From assembly GCA_028023455.1 (NCBI GenBank), contig JAQFVV010000111.1, positions 2,051,909 through 2,115,908 on the forward strand: a DNA stretch of 64,000 nt, given 5' to 3'. This DNA is from Epiperipatus broadwayi. Its lineage: Eukaryota > Onychophora > Udeonychophora > Euonychophora > Peripatidae. Numbering within the stretch: position 1 is the stretch's first letter; every line of letters begins with the position of its first letter. The position numbers and the translations under genes are program-made. Positions 34,618-46,986 of the stretch are shown here, in pieces. The notes below the pieces were generated by a model, which was given only the letters and a program-made list of their open reading frames with translations, searched no databases and was not told the DNA's origin.

Positions 34618-37600
34618 TCTAACCTCCCCCCGCGCATCCTCATCCCAAAATTATTGTTTATTACGAATATTCCGGCTTCTAGCTCAGTTAACAAATAAAT
34701 AAATGAAATATTCAGCATTAATTAAAATGCTTACTAGCTCTAATTTTTAAAATATAAATTCGATTCAATTTTAAAATGAATTAACAAATATTTACTATTT
34801 TCATGAGACATGGAGTGACAATACGGGGAACGAGATAGACTACATTGAGACATTATCCACACGATACTACCTCAATGGCATAAGAACACTATTCCCCTTT
34901 TTACTATACCAAATAACTAACTCATAGTATTCTTACGACTTTCTAAGCTCTATTCACTACGATTAAAATAATAATCATATCTTAATCTTCTTTATAACAA
35001 GAATCTAGCTCAATTAAATAAAATGAAGAAAAATAAATAAAATAAAATAAAATCTCAGGTTCATAAATTGTATTCTAACTGATTTAAAATTACGGTAGTA
35101 AAATATGAAAAGGGAATTTTATGTCATAATCTACTACACAGTAACTAACAATAATAAAAATAATAATAACAATAATAATATAATATAATCTTATTTCTTC
35201 CTAAATGCAATAAATAAATACGTACGTGGTAGTATTTTAATAATCTGACAACAGAATAAGTGTGGCAACATTAGCATATAATTTAATGTAATATTGTGGC
35301 AACCGACTTATGACCAATAAATAATATAAAATTATGATCTTTTAATTTTAACATACCAATAAATTCTCAAAATTCTTATAACACTTTTATGTTTACCTTT
35401 TTGTGCAAAACCTATATGTCTGTTTCAATTATAAATGTATCGTGATTTCATGCATCCATGTGGAGAAATAACAACGCGGACACAAAACTTTAAAATAAAT
35501 TAAAAAAAAAACAAAGTTTATTAACAACATAAATAAATTAACAATATTTTTACATTATGTACATTGGATATCCCTTACTCTCCTATCTCAACTTAGTTTA
35601 TTAGTTTATAAAATGAAATCCAAATACTATTTATTTTTCCTAGTTAAATCTTATCTTTTTAACACTTAAGAAAATACAGTATTATTACTTGATTTATTAT
35701 TATGGTTAGCTTATTACAAAATGCATTTCTTATATGATTATCACTAACACTTTGCATCCCTAATATTATTAAAATTATATTTTTTACAAAATTTACATTC
35801 GTAGTAAAATTCTACAAAATAATAAAATTCTAGTTTTATATTGGTTGTATGGAATCTTACAAAGTCAAAACATTATTCTACATTCGGTATTAGGTTTTTA
35901 TTGTTCATTATCCGATGTTTATTAATCCTAATATTCTCATCCAAGCCTTACTTCGGATGATATAATTACAACTATTCATATACCATGCACAAGTATATGT
36001 TTATTACACATTATTGAACTATTTCTTAATAAATATGCAATACTTATTTTCTAAATATTATTTAAAAAAAACATTCAAATTTTATTATCACTTTTTAAAA
36101 TACTTGGTTTAGATTTCTCTTTCAAAAATCTTATATTCATTTCTGAATTAATTTTACAATGTATTATATGATTCTTTCTCTCTTTATGATATTTTGGATT
36201 TTCAATTTTAAAGTTACACAATTCTATACATTCCAGCAAATAAACTATTCTTACACAAACGATAACATATCTTCAGTTCTATTTTATTCATTATTTCTTT
36301 GAAAATATCTTTCTGACCGATGCAGATTCACGAAATAAGGATAGCGAAGATAGATGCATAGGATCAAAATATATCTAGAATATTACTTGTCATAAACCTT
36401 AACAATCATGGCACAGTGAATTAAAAGACACTATAGAGGAGTGACCTTTACCTGTCTACCAACCTCTATTATAAGAACGATGCTAAAGCTATTTCTTCAG
36501 CTTTATTATAACATCAAAAAGTTTAAAGATATGCAAAAAAAAAAAAACTGTCCAAACTATATGTGTTCAGTCATAGGGCTTAGTTAACTATACTGAAATC
36601 ACACAAAAAACTAAATATGATCCAAATCCTTTATTTTCCTATTTCTTAAAAAAAAAACATCATCTTGGTTTCCTCTCCACTAGTACTTCCAAGTCACTAT
36701 CCGATCTTATTTCTCAAGATTTTTCTATACTGTACATCGACAAATACATATCTGCATTTCTAACAATAATAAAATTCATTTATTTCAAAACTATTCCACT
36801 GTTCTATAAGAAAATCTTTTTACTACTTTCCTCCGTATATTTAATCATATACAACTATTTAAATATCTGAATACTTTATCACATGAAAGTTCAAAAGAAT
36901 CACACAATTGTTCTGTTAAATTATATTATTAATATACTTTAAATAAATTATTGCATGCATATTCCGAATTACTCCTATCTCATTATATGTTAAAAATGTT
37001 GTATAAAATGTGTACATATAATTTAAACTTTCACACTTCATTCTTAATCAATAGATGATCTAAAAAAAATACATTATGCATTATAAATAACTATCAAAAT
37101 TACCAAACGATCTTTATCTTCTCGATCGCGTTCCGTAGGCTTCACCATTCCATTGATTCTTGTAGATATAAGACTCACATACATACACTTTATTTTTAAA
37201 CAATATTTCTATAATTTTATCAAGCTATTATATTTAAATCTCAATATTACTAAATTTATGTTTATATGTTTTCCCTAATCTCACATAGCATTTTATATTT
37301 TTAAAATAACTTAGTAAAATATTTAAACTATATTTACTGTACTTCTTTATCAAACTTTCTTGAAAACCGTTCATATTAAAGCTAAAAAAAATGTTTATTA
37401 TTTCTTCTTCAGTCACTTAATGTTCTTCTCCCTGCTTGTTCAATTTTTAAGGCAAAACAATTATTGCTCTGTTTAATAAATATTCATAGATGACAATCCT
37501 TGGTTTTTTATAATATTTAATACAATTATTAATTATGATATTAGTTAATCCCGTAAAGAAAAAACGTCTACATATTCTCTTCTAATATTTTCTGCTAATC

Positions 37601-39216
37601 TTCTAGGTACTTTGATTTAAATATTCAATAAAACTTTTCGGTTTCCATGGATCCATTTCATTAAGTAATTTAAATTTCCATTTTCCTAATCTCTATCTTT
37701 ATTAAGCGCTTTTATAATGAATACTTTATAATATTTAATTCTTCTTAGATAAAGTTTTTCTGTTTTTTTTTTTCCATAAAACACAATAGCACTTTCATAT
37801 CATTATTCTATAACATTTTTCCTTCTTTTTTAAAGTTCTGGTAACTATATACTTTGTAATGTTTCCTTTAAAAAGATAAACATTCTTTCTTCATTATAAC
37901 TTTTACATAATTTTTTCTTTATAATAAACGCATCTTAATTTTTCCCATAGAGAAGAATAAAATAACTTCAGAGTAGCCTTATAAAATTGTGCGTCATAAT
38001 TTTTCCTGACGGCAAATAACTTCTTTTTTTAAGTTTTCCGTATAGCGTCCAAATTATATTCCTCTGAATTACAATAATAAGTTTCTGGTTGAGCATAAAT
38101 AAAGCTGTATCAAGGCACTTTCCAAATATTTTTCCTTTAACAATATTTTTATATACTGTTTTCTGTAGTATTTCCATTTTCACTGTAAGGTTTTGGCTAA
38201 ACTTGAATAAAATCACTGGTAAGAAAACTTTTAAAAATTAGCCCTCCATGTAAAGGCAGTTCCAAATATTATATGTTAAAAAAACTTTTACAATAAATAT
38301 AAAATTTTAAAATTATATCCCTTTTCTAGCTTGCGGTCTTATCCAGCTAAAAAATATGTTACTCCCTCCTTCACTTACACATTACTTTCTCCCGCTTCGT
38401 CTAATTCTTATATTTTGTCTGCTAAAATACCTCCGTTGATTGGTTAATGACTTTTTTAGCGCGAACAAATTTACACATTTTAGTTTTATAATAGATTAAG
38501 CCCTTTAAAATAAAGAATTTATGCCGTCATGTCTTAAATATTACTTAGAATAGTATTTTTAAATTCAATTATAGTTTTATCAAAATCATTTAAACTTTAA
38601 AACAATTATTAAAACAATATTTAACATTTCAACTTTTTACTTTAAGGATCGATAGCAATTATATTTAGTTTTATAATTCACAAACTTTATTATTATTCTA
38701 ACAAGCGTGTGTGTGAAGGTATATAATATACAGTCACATGATTACTAACTTTATCAGATGATTTTTAATTTACGTCTCGGTCTAAATTACCAAAACTGAT
38801 ATATTTTATAAAAAATTTGGAAAATAATTTAAACTTGTAGAACTAAATATAATTCTCACCATCCCAAAGTTTATTTTAAAATATACTCTATTAATTTTGA
38901 CTATTAAATATAATTATAACACTACATATAGCATTTATTTAATTTATTAGTTTTAAAATATCATACTCAACTTATTAATATACTTTTAACTATTTATAGC
39001 TGTGTTATTTTATATGGCCAGCTTTTACAACCATAAGCAAGGATATTTTTAAGCTTTATTTAACTGTTTTCTTTTAAAATAATCCATTACACTTTTATAT
39101 ACCAGATATTTTCAGCTTTAAATTGTACTATAAAATCTAATTATCCTACTATTATTTATATATCATACAAACATATCTTAAAATTTAAATTTTTTTAGCA
39201 ATTGACCATTCTACCC
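34618..39216 (-). other. 4.6-kb unidentified segment between direct repeats
   Basis: 4599 bp of different texture from the surroundings. On the plus strand C clearly exceeds G, microsatellites are few, and CG dinucleotides occur in clusters (e.g. 37121-37136). The minus strand gives scattered protein-like stretches in shifting frames. Examples are 37968-38216 (82 codons), 37234-37416 (VTEEEIINIFFSFN), WIHGNRKVLLNI near 37650, KPRIVIYEYLLNRA near 37480, and NEIGVIRNMHAI near 36980. I recognise no family. Possibilities are a decayed transposon, an endogenous viral fragment or transposed host sequence. No terminal inverted repeats, primer-binding site or polypurine tract were recognised. Confidence 0.5.
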
Positions 39217-39301
39217 TGTGTTATAAATAAAGTTTTTCCATTAAAAAAAAAAAAAGGAAATACAATGGTTTATATTTATAATTGAGTTTATGGCTATATA
39301 G
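39217..39301 (+). repeat. 85-bp direct repeat, right copy
   Basis: Near-identical to 34534-34617. Immediately followed by 'ataggtttatct' and, 100 bp on, by a hammerhead repeat. Confidence 0.95.
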
Positions 39302-39399
39302 ATAGGTTTATCTATGCGAATGCAGTTCAGTCGATCCCTCTACTATATATATAAATACATAATTGTTCAATAATATGAAGGGTTAGATTGATGAAATAT

Positions 39400-39765
39400 C
39401 TACATAGGTACGACTACAATATCAAATTCAATAAGGGCCTGAGCATTCCATTGTTGGTTTTTCAATGAATGGATGGTTGGATAGTTGGAAGGGTGAGAAG
39501 ATTGAAACCTATCCAATAAAGTTTGAGGAATTGCTATCTTAATATAAACTGAACACTGATTGTATATATTTATAGGAAATTATGATGGGGCCCAACTGAT
39601 GAGTGCTGATTCTGTATGAAAATACGCATATTGGAAATCATGCATCTTTTTTACATGTATGTGGTCATACGTATCGATTTCTTGAGATGGAGTGGAGGAT
39701 GAATAGATTTGAAAAATCCTGAGTTCAAATCTATCTAATCACATATATAGAAAGGATTCAGTATA
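39400..39765 (+). repeat. Solitary hammerhead-bearing repeat
   Basis: Plus-strand copy of the same family: 'gagcattcca' at about 39440, 'tcaatgaatggatggttgg', 'cctatccaataaagtt', 'tgctatcttaatataaactg', the ribozyme at 39581-39642, and a tail with 'gagatggagtggaggatg' and GAGTTCAAATC (39721-39731, B-box-like). It lies just upstream of the internally deleted RTE copy 4 (39797) and just downstream of the 85-bp direct repeat ending at 39301. Confidence 0.75.
39581..39642 (+). ncRNA. Hammerhead ribozyme (type I), copy 4
   Basis: Plus strand: TATGAT, loop GGGGC, CCAA, CTGATGA, helix II region GTGCTG-ATT-CTGTAT, GAA, AATACGCAT, A17, TTGG, AA, ATCATG. The outer stem ATGAT/ATCAT plus one T-G wobble and the inner CCAA/TTGG stem are intact. 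Helix II is damaged (several mismatches in the 3' strand) and one A is inserted after GAA. Predicted cleavage after 39630. Probably inactive as read but clearly homologous. Confidence 0.75.
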
Positions 39766-39796
39766 AGCAACTTACATACTGCTTTGGAATTAAATT

Positions 39797-40307
39797 ATTC
39801 ATATAGTAAATGAATACAGACAGCTGTTCACCAACATGCATCAACTAGTATGGTGAGTTAATTGGTTTTTTATCTCTGAGTATAAGAACCATGAATTTTT
39901 TCTCAGTTGATGATAGTTCTTAACTGAAATATCAATTGTGTTTTCTTGGAGGTAGGACAAATGTGTGTATGAGAGATTTCTTTTTTTAATTGATATTTAC
40001 AATCATGACAGAGAAAACTAAATTATGACTCTTATTCCAGGAGACTGTAAAGATATCAACCAAGGCAGCAGTTGGCTACTGAAGGTGGAAGGTGCTAAGA
40101 ATCTCCTGACAAACTTTCATTTAAATAATTACAATTACAGATCATTTTCAAATGAAGAAAGATTATATTTTAAATTGGATTCCAAAATATTGTAAAAGTC
40201 CCAGAAAGATATTACATATGAAATGAATAGATGAAATAACTGGATTAAACTTCAAGATATCTTCATCATGCAGTGGATTAATAATGGTTTAAAATTATAA
40301 TAATGAT
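39797..40307 (+). mobile_element. RTE LINE, internally deleted 5'+3' remnant (copy 4)
   Basis: Joins the family 5' UTR and first codons to the extreme 3' end. From 39797 it follows the 5' UTR ('attcatatagta', 'ttcaccaacatgca'). At about 40005 it matches the start (ATGACAGAGAAAA) and the first 40 or so codons up to the AGATT of the LQELEEE region. It then jumps to the C-terminal LNWIPRDCKRP region and runs to the 'cagtggattaataatgg' end with an AATAATGATGA tail at 40307. About 2.7 kb of endonuclease and reverse transcriptase are missing. It could have moved as a non-autonomous derivative, or the deletion may post-date insertion. No target-site duplication found. Confidence 0.8.
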
Positions 40308-40309
40308 GA

Positions 40310-41597
40310 CTAAACATGAAATTGCACATAATTTGGTTATTTTATAATTGTAAATTACATGATAACAGCAAAAACACATCTAAACCAAGAAACAACAGTC
40401 TATTGTCAAGAAATATGTACAAATTGTTCAAAAATAATATATATATATTGAATATTTGAGGAGTTTTATACCTATGATTCATAATAATGTTGATTTTAAT
40501 TTTATAAATATATATATATAACTATTAAAATTATACCTTAATATTTCAAAAATGTAAAAAAATTTAAGACTATTTATAGACACAAATAATATTTGTTTAG
40601 TGAAACTTTAGCTTGAATTCTTAAATAAAATTTCTCTACAAATTACATTTCCAACATTACTGACATTATGCTATGCACATATACAAGTGTAAGTAGCTAA
40701 TTGTGCATAAAAAAAAACATGACCAGTATTTCTAAATTTTTACCATCTACTACCAAGAAATGTTGGGATCTAATTAATAAAATTCAAGTTATCTAAACTG
40801 TATTCAAGATAACACTCCTGGTGTGGAACGACTATTTTCACCGGAGGAAAATAAACAATATATGAATATTAATGGCTATTATCTTTTTATGTTGCTTTTA
40901 CCACATTATTATTTGTTATTAAATAAATATTATTATATATGCATTTCAAAGTATATTGTTGCTTTATTTGGCTCTCTGACTGGTCTTGAGAGACCCTCAG
41001 GTCACAGCATTCCCCTTATATAATTATTCAATTCCACATTCCATACTAATTAAATGATTAAACACAAAAATATTATTTTCCTTTCATGTAATAAATCAAG
41101 TTTTGTAAAGAAGAAGAGATATGTGTATGCAAATTATTTATTTATTTATAAATAATTATACTTTTATTTTCATATTATTTTTTTAGAAATACTATTAAAT
41201 AAATGCAGCTGATATACAACTTCATTGAACATAGATTTTATTTCCCATCTTAAATTTTTATGAAAGAAATTTGTAGTTCATGTACAATGCATACTAGGTC
41301 TTATGTTTCATGCAAAAATAACAGCAGTTTGGTCCTAAGATCAGCCCATTTAAAATGCTATGTCTGGATTCTCCAAGCTATTGCAATTATGATTTTGAAT
41401 AAGAAATCTGGATAGACCAACAAATTAAAATAAAAAGACCACTAGAGCAAAATAGTTTAAAATGAACATTTCACATACTATTACCAGAGCAATATAAACC
41501 ATAGAAATGTAGTTTCACTTATGTTGCTGCATTGATCTCTTTCTTCATATGACAAAATCACCACTTTTTATGCAGTTGTCTTGAATCATCTTAATCA
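40310..41597. other. Intron, AT-rich, nothing recognised
   Basis: Short TA microsatellites near 40438 and 40508. The small plus frame at 40823-41023 has no family signature. Confidence 0.5.
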
Positions 41598-41760
41598 ATC
41601 CCAGAAAGCTTTAAGTTTCTATTTTTGGGCTATCATCCAAGGGATAATTGATTTTAAGGTAATTAATACTTTTCCTGCCTTATTCCAGAAAGCTTTAAAT
41701 TTGTATTTTTAGAGATAATTGGGTTTAATGGAATTACAACTTTTCTTACACTAAACAAGT
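41598..41760. repeat. Degenerate tandem duplication, about 85 bp
   Basis: Two units share 'ccagaaagctttaa-tt-tattttt' and 'ataattg-ttta--g-aatta'. The second is shorter. No coding content. Confidence 0.7.
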
Positions 41761-42239
41761 CTGCACTAACTATTTGATAAAATGCAATTTTATTTAAATT
41801 TAATATCCTTTTTTTCTTTTGTTTTCATTTAACATAATTTACTTTTTGTATGGATGTATAACTGCTTAATAGACATACACACTGTGTACTTCATAGTTTA
41901 AAATCTTCCCTATAAAATGTGCTATGTGTAAAAAAAAGAATTTTAAAATTTATCTATTAGTTTTTGAGATATAAAGACACAGATAGATCATTATTTTATT
42001 TTATATACATGAATAAATCAGAAAATAATATACAATCTGCTATGTCTAGCTAATCTAGGAGTATACTTCCCATGAGTACAAATCAATACTAACAGTGAAT
42101 ATTTAGATAATTCTTTCCTTACGATCCTTAATAGCATTTAACTATTTACATATATCCAATCATTAACATAAGAAGACCCGAAGGCATACACAAATAATAA
42201 TTTAGATCAATACGACCTGTAAGAATCCTAGATAACTGT

Positions 42240-43320
42240 TCTCACATTTGGAGGTCAGCTCTCTGCCCTTGAAATCCCTGTGCTGTGGGAGATGATTTGC
42301 TCCAACATAAATGTCCGTGTGCACAGATGAAGCTCCAAGAATCAAGGGTCCTCTTCTTCATCAAATTAGTACTGAGGCCTTCATTGTTCAATCCCTGAAG
42401 TTGATTGGCTAGTACTCCTGTCCATCTTCTCAGGTGATTCTTCATTTTAATCTCCATACAAGAATTTACAGCGTTATCTTTCTGACTTTAATTAATGAGT
42501 TATTTTTATAGTTAGTCATTTATCTTTTACTTACTAATTTTAATGAATCAGTCTTTTAAAATTCTTTAATTTATTTAACTTATAACTTTTTCTTTCTATA
42601 AGTTTATACATATACATGTATGTGCATTTAAACATACACATACATATCATTATATCCCCCAAGTTCAGAGATCAGGTTTGAATTTCTGCACTAATATGAG
42701 TTATTAAGAAACATGGGTTTTCCATCTTCCTTTTAACATGCTATTGTGAATTATGTTTCAACTCATTAGGTGCATTCTCAGGAAATGTAGTTGTTTGAAA
42801 ATCACAATCATTATTTTTATTTTTCCTCAGGTCTATGCTAATATTTGGCCATCAGACATGACTAAGCACTAGAGCTTTTGCTCTGCCGATGTTTCACTGA
42901 CTATTATGCAGCCACTTTACTATATGCTGCCTACCCTTGACTGGAATCAGTGTGTGTAAAATCGCCTTTCATAATGCAGCCTTCATGTACTGACTGTTGC
43001 TTCTGAGCATTCCATAGTTCTTTGAGAAGAAAACTGGGATGTTGCTTCAGCCAGCCTTTTCGAATCTGCTTCATAATCCATTGGTAGCTGTTGTCTTTGG
43101 CTGTCCAATGAGCTACAATTTTGTTTTACTCTTGATTTCATTATGTCTTTGTACTTCATTTTCTTATGTTTCTGGTCATCATAGATCTTCTCTGACCTGT
43201 ATTTGTTAATTACTGGCTGCTGGAAAGGTTTCTGCTCTCAGAGTATATCTATTTTACCTAAATTCATCTTAACTCCCTCAGAAAGCTTTTTTCCCTCAGG
43301 GCTATTAATTGTTTTAGTAA
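42240..43320 (-). other. GC-richer decayed repeat-like segment
   Basis: Less AT-rich than its surroundings. The minus strand yields short coding-like stretches, for example KKMKYKDIMKSRVKQN near 43140, which resembles the RYKD-LK-LK region after the reverse transcriptase of some LINEs, and NHLRRWTGVLANQLQG at 42242-42457. Too broken to assign. A very old LINE 3' part is my best guess. Confidence 0.35.
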
Positions 43321-43329
43321 TTGTTATTT

Positions 43330-45836
43330 TTACTCCCATGTGATGCAAGTATATCACTTCTAAAAAAAAATAAAACCATCAAAAGACATTATAAAACCAT
43401 GCAAGGTAGTTTTGATAAAGGTTTTCCATTAAAAACAAATTATGCAAACAAAAGTTAAAGAATTTAAGTCACAATTAATCAGTCAATGGTAATATTTTAT
43501 TAAATTCATTATTAAATTTAAAACTGCAACAGCTGCATTATTTTGTGTTAGTATATATATATATTCTTATTAAAACATAAGAAATCTTTAGCATAAGAAG
43601 AAATGATAAAGGAAGCATTTCTGGAAACAAGTGATTCTCTACTTGATTCATTCAAAAACAATATTATTTCTGCTATTAAAATGTACAACATTCTTAAAGA
43701 ATTATAATACATCATATAGAAATTATAAATTCTATATCTGGTTGAACAACATACTGAAGACATGACTAATTTTACTTGTTACTCACTGCAGTTTGATGAA
43801 TGTCCAGACATACTTGATATTTCTCAGCTTTGTATTTTTATAAGTATGGTTGTTTTTTTTTAAAAATGTGAATGTGGAAAAAGAATTATTAATAATATTA
43901 CTTTTAAAAAAGAAAACATAGGGTAAGGATGTTTACTATGTTTTCAAAACATACAGAGGAGCAAATGATCTGAAAAAAATCAATAGATTTTTGACTATGT
44001 ATTTCAGAGATGATAAATTACCAGTTTTCCTTTCATATCATTTCATTATTTGCCCATTGGTCTTTTGTTATAAAATTCTAAATATGCATCATATTATAGA
44101 TATTTGCATAAAAACTGTTCCATTTGAAGTAAAAATCTTCAGAGAAAAATGTTTCAGGCTTAACTGAAAAGAAAATGAATGTGATTATTGTGAATTGTTA
44201 TATTATGCATACGTTCAATGCTTAAATCAAGGAATATTTTTTATAAAGATTCAGAAATCTGTTACAAAAGTTTAAAATATTTTTTAAAGTCAAGAGATGA
44301 GGTATACACTAAAACTGACATTTGGTTAATGGCTTTAACTTTCTTGTTGACATAACTAACCATCTTGACCAATTAAATTTACACTTGCAAAGAAGAAACA
44401 ATACAATATGAAATGAATGAATATTTTAATACTTTTAAAAGTTAAAGCTTTTATTTGTCTAGTTGATAAAGAATGAATTGAAAAATTTCAAAATTATTTA
44501 TGATAAATTGTCAAAAAATGAGTGCATTTGACAAAAATAAATATTATGAGAAAATAATTATTCACTCCGAATTTAAGAAGTAATTCCAAAAATTTACTAA
44601 ACTAGAATCATAGCTCCCTTCATGAATTATCCATTTGACAATGATATGTACAAAAGACTAAAATATAAAGAATACATTTTTTTTTATGAATTGAAAAATA
44701 AAAAAGATATATTTTTAAAAGCACATCTGAATCTAAAAATCACTTTTGGAGTATTTAATGGATGAAGAAAAGTATCCAAATTTTAAAAAAGTTGCATCTA
44801 ATTTAACATTGTTTTTTGTCTCTATCTACTTATGGAAGTCTATTTTTTGAGAATGAATGTATTAAGCCAAAATCCCGTTCCTGTCTCTTAGAAGACCTCT
44901 TACAATCTTGTGCAAGAGTAGCAATTAAAAATTATATACTATATATTCAAAATGAGTAGACAGCATCAGTACAAATCTTTGACAACTTAATCAATTTTCA
45001 TGCTTTTACTTGGAAATTTATATTGATTTTTTTTTTTTTGTTATATAATGAATTTTTTTGATAATAAATTAATATTATTTGTAACGATTAATATTACTTG
45101 TAATTATTATTATTACATTGTAATATATAGGTAATGTATCGCAACACTTGAAAAAAATTACAAGTAACTCTTGCCCTACAAAAGTCTACCCACTCCTGGA
45201 ATGTTTTTTTTTTCCAGTAAAGTTTTAATTTTTAATTGACTACAAAAAAAAAAAAAAAAAGAACCTTGTTTTTTATTAAAAACATATTTAAGATTATTAT
45301 ATATTTACAAAAATTGTATTATATAGAAATATATAAAATATAAATATAAGACAAATTTATATTAGCTCTAATTCAAAATAAAATTTAATGGAACTATAAA
45401 ATTTTCATATGGCCCATAGTAGAAAACAGTGAGTTAATATTTTACCTACAGAAAAAGTTCTTAAATTTTATAAGTTAGATGTTATATTTGGATTTTATAA
45501 TTTTCAAGAAATCAAATTATTGTCTATTCTAATTAATATACTCACTTATTTTTTACCATTTCATCATAAGCAGAATTTTATATTTTAAAAAAGAGATCTT
45601 TTACAGTAAAAAAAATACAGGATTTCACTTTTTTTTTTAAAAAAAAAAGAAGAAATAATATTAACTTTATTATTAAATTGGTAATAATAGTTTATCTGTT
45701 TTTTGATAATTATAAATGTTAATATCTTTTTTTTTTTACTGCTGTTTCTTTTTTTTTTTTTAAATATTATTTTACTGTTTAAATTCAAAGAATAAGATAC
45801 ATATGCTAAAACAGAGAGTAATGTATTATTACATGA
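43330..45836. other. Intron, AT-rich, nothing recognised
   Basis: Homopolymer-rich, especially 45030-45260 and 45630-45770. The open frame at 43548-43763 is unassigned. Confidence 0.5.
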
Positions 45837-45845
45837 TATTAATAT

Positions 45846-46303
45846 TATATTAGGTACTTTGGGATTAGGGCTGCTGACACATAATCGTCTAGCCATGTTA
45901 TTTTTTTAAAGATTAGCTAACTTTATGTTTTAAATATGAGTTTTTGAATTCAACTAAATTAATTTTTTTTTATAAATACAAACTTTATATTTAAAAAAAT
46001 ATAAATTTAAGTTAATTTTAAAAAATTATTATGAATACAATATAAATACAACATTTTTTGGATAAAAAAAATTAGTAAGCAAAAGCAATTTTCAATATTC
46101 AATTTATTTAATTCAAATCTTTTATTTATATCATATTCATAATAATTTTTTAAAATTAATCTGGATTCAAAAACTAATTTTTTAAATATAACTTTTACTA
46201 AACCTAAAGCGATACTTCACAAGCAATGAAAATATATTCATAAAGTTAGAATAATTATGGCCAGATGATTATGTCACAACAGTGTGAATCCCAAAGTACC
46301 TTA
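45846..46303. mobile_element. MITE-like element with about 58-bp terminal inverted repeats
   Basis: The termini read TAGGTACTTTGGGATT...CTAGCCAT on the left and the reverse complement TAAGGTACTTTGGGATT...CTGGCCAT on the right, about 80% paired over 58 bp. It is flanked by a 9-bp direct repeat TATTAATAT (45837-45845 and 46304-46312), a plausible target-site duplication. The AT-rich interior of about 340 bp has no ORF. It lies just 330 bp from the epoxide hydrolase exon at 46642. Confidence 0.7.
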
Positions 46304-46641
46304 TATTAATATAAACAAGTCAAAAATATTCATTATTATACATAATTCCAAATTTGACACAAATTTATATAATTACACAATGCAGATGTTAATTAGATCA
46401 AGTAATTACACTTAAATGATTGTTTACTTCTTATTTATAAATTTTCAGGTAATCAGAAAAGATTCCATATAGCTGAATATCAAGTGAAGCTAAGGTTTGA
46501 TCAATTTTTATACTTTTGCTATAGAATAGTGATTGCAATTTGCTTGCTGTGGAATTGAAAATAAAATGGCATCTTGAAAATAAATTAGATATTTCAATTA
46601 AAAAAAAGCTAATACTATTTTATAATAATAGTTATCATTAC

Positions 46642-46754
46642 CTAAAGCTGTTATAAGATCACAGACATCACCAACAAGTTTATCAATTTTATAATCTTCT
46701 TTTTTACAAGGTTTATCAGAATCACCATAACCTCTTAAATCTACAGCAACAACT
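46642..46754 (-). CDS. EPHX3/4-like: Epoxide hydrolase internal exon (DLRGYGDSDKP region)
   Basis: Internal coding exon of an alpha/beta-hydrolase-fold epoxide hydrolase, an enzyme that opens epoxides to vicinal diols. The minus strand reads one base completing a codon, then 37 codons beginning VVAVDLRGYGDSDKP and ending DLITAL, then the first base of a glycine codon. The D-L-R-G-Y-G-x-S-D-K-P block is the signature just after strand beta-4 in this family and resembles the vertebrate EPHX4 segment. The acceptor is a T-rich tract ending in TAG just above 46754. The donor is GTAATG from 46641 downward. The outgoing phase (one base, G) joins exactly to the next exon at 2590. A second AG two bases further in is an alternative acceptor, but the first AG is preferred. 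The upstream exon with the HGFPE oxyanion-hole motif was not found. Exon identity is secure; the choice between EPHX3 and EPHX4 is open. Confidence 0.92.
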
Positions 46755-46932
46755 CTAAAAAGAAAATATAGAAAATCGTATATATATATAAAGATAAAAT
46801 AGACTCAATAGTTTATTTAAAAGCAAAATCTATCAATCTGTCTATAAAGACATCAAAAAAGAATATTTAATTAGGCACTCTCACTTTCCATCCATTCATC
46901 CTTCTATCTATTTATTTACATATTTGTCTTAA

Positions 46933-46986
46933 ATTATATAAACAAGATAAAGACCTAAAAATTATATAAACAAGATAAAGATCTAA
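46933..46986. repeat. Short tandem duplication, about 27 bp
   Basis: 'aattatataaacaagataaa' occurs twice in succession, differing at one following base. Confidence 0.85.

Larger units (their letters stand above)
2591..46641 (-). other. About 44-kb intron of the epoxide hydrolase gene
   Basis: The interval between the two phase-matched exons is 44,051 bp. It has a GT donor at its 5' end (46641 downward) and an AG acceptor at its 3' end (2592-2591). It contains most of the transposable elements in the window. Elements on the minus strand are in sense with the host transcript, including RTE copies 1 and 2 and two hammerhead repeats. Those on the plus strand are antisense. Unseen alternative exons inside cannot be excluded. 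Confidence 0.85.

Noticed and set aside
34618-39216. Segment as a Helitron or a TIR transposon
   Set aside because: No CTRR plus hairpin end, and the ends are not inverted repeats.
34534-39301. The 85-bp direct repeats as LTRs of a retrotransposon
   Set aside because: They do not end in CA, and no tRNA primer-binding site, polypurine tract or gag-pol motif was seen in the interior.
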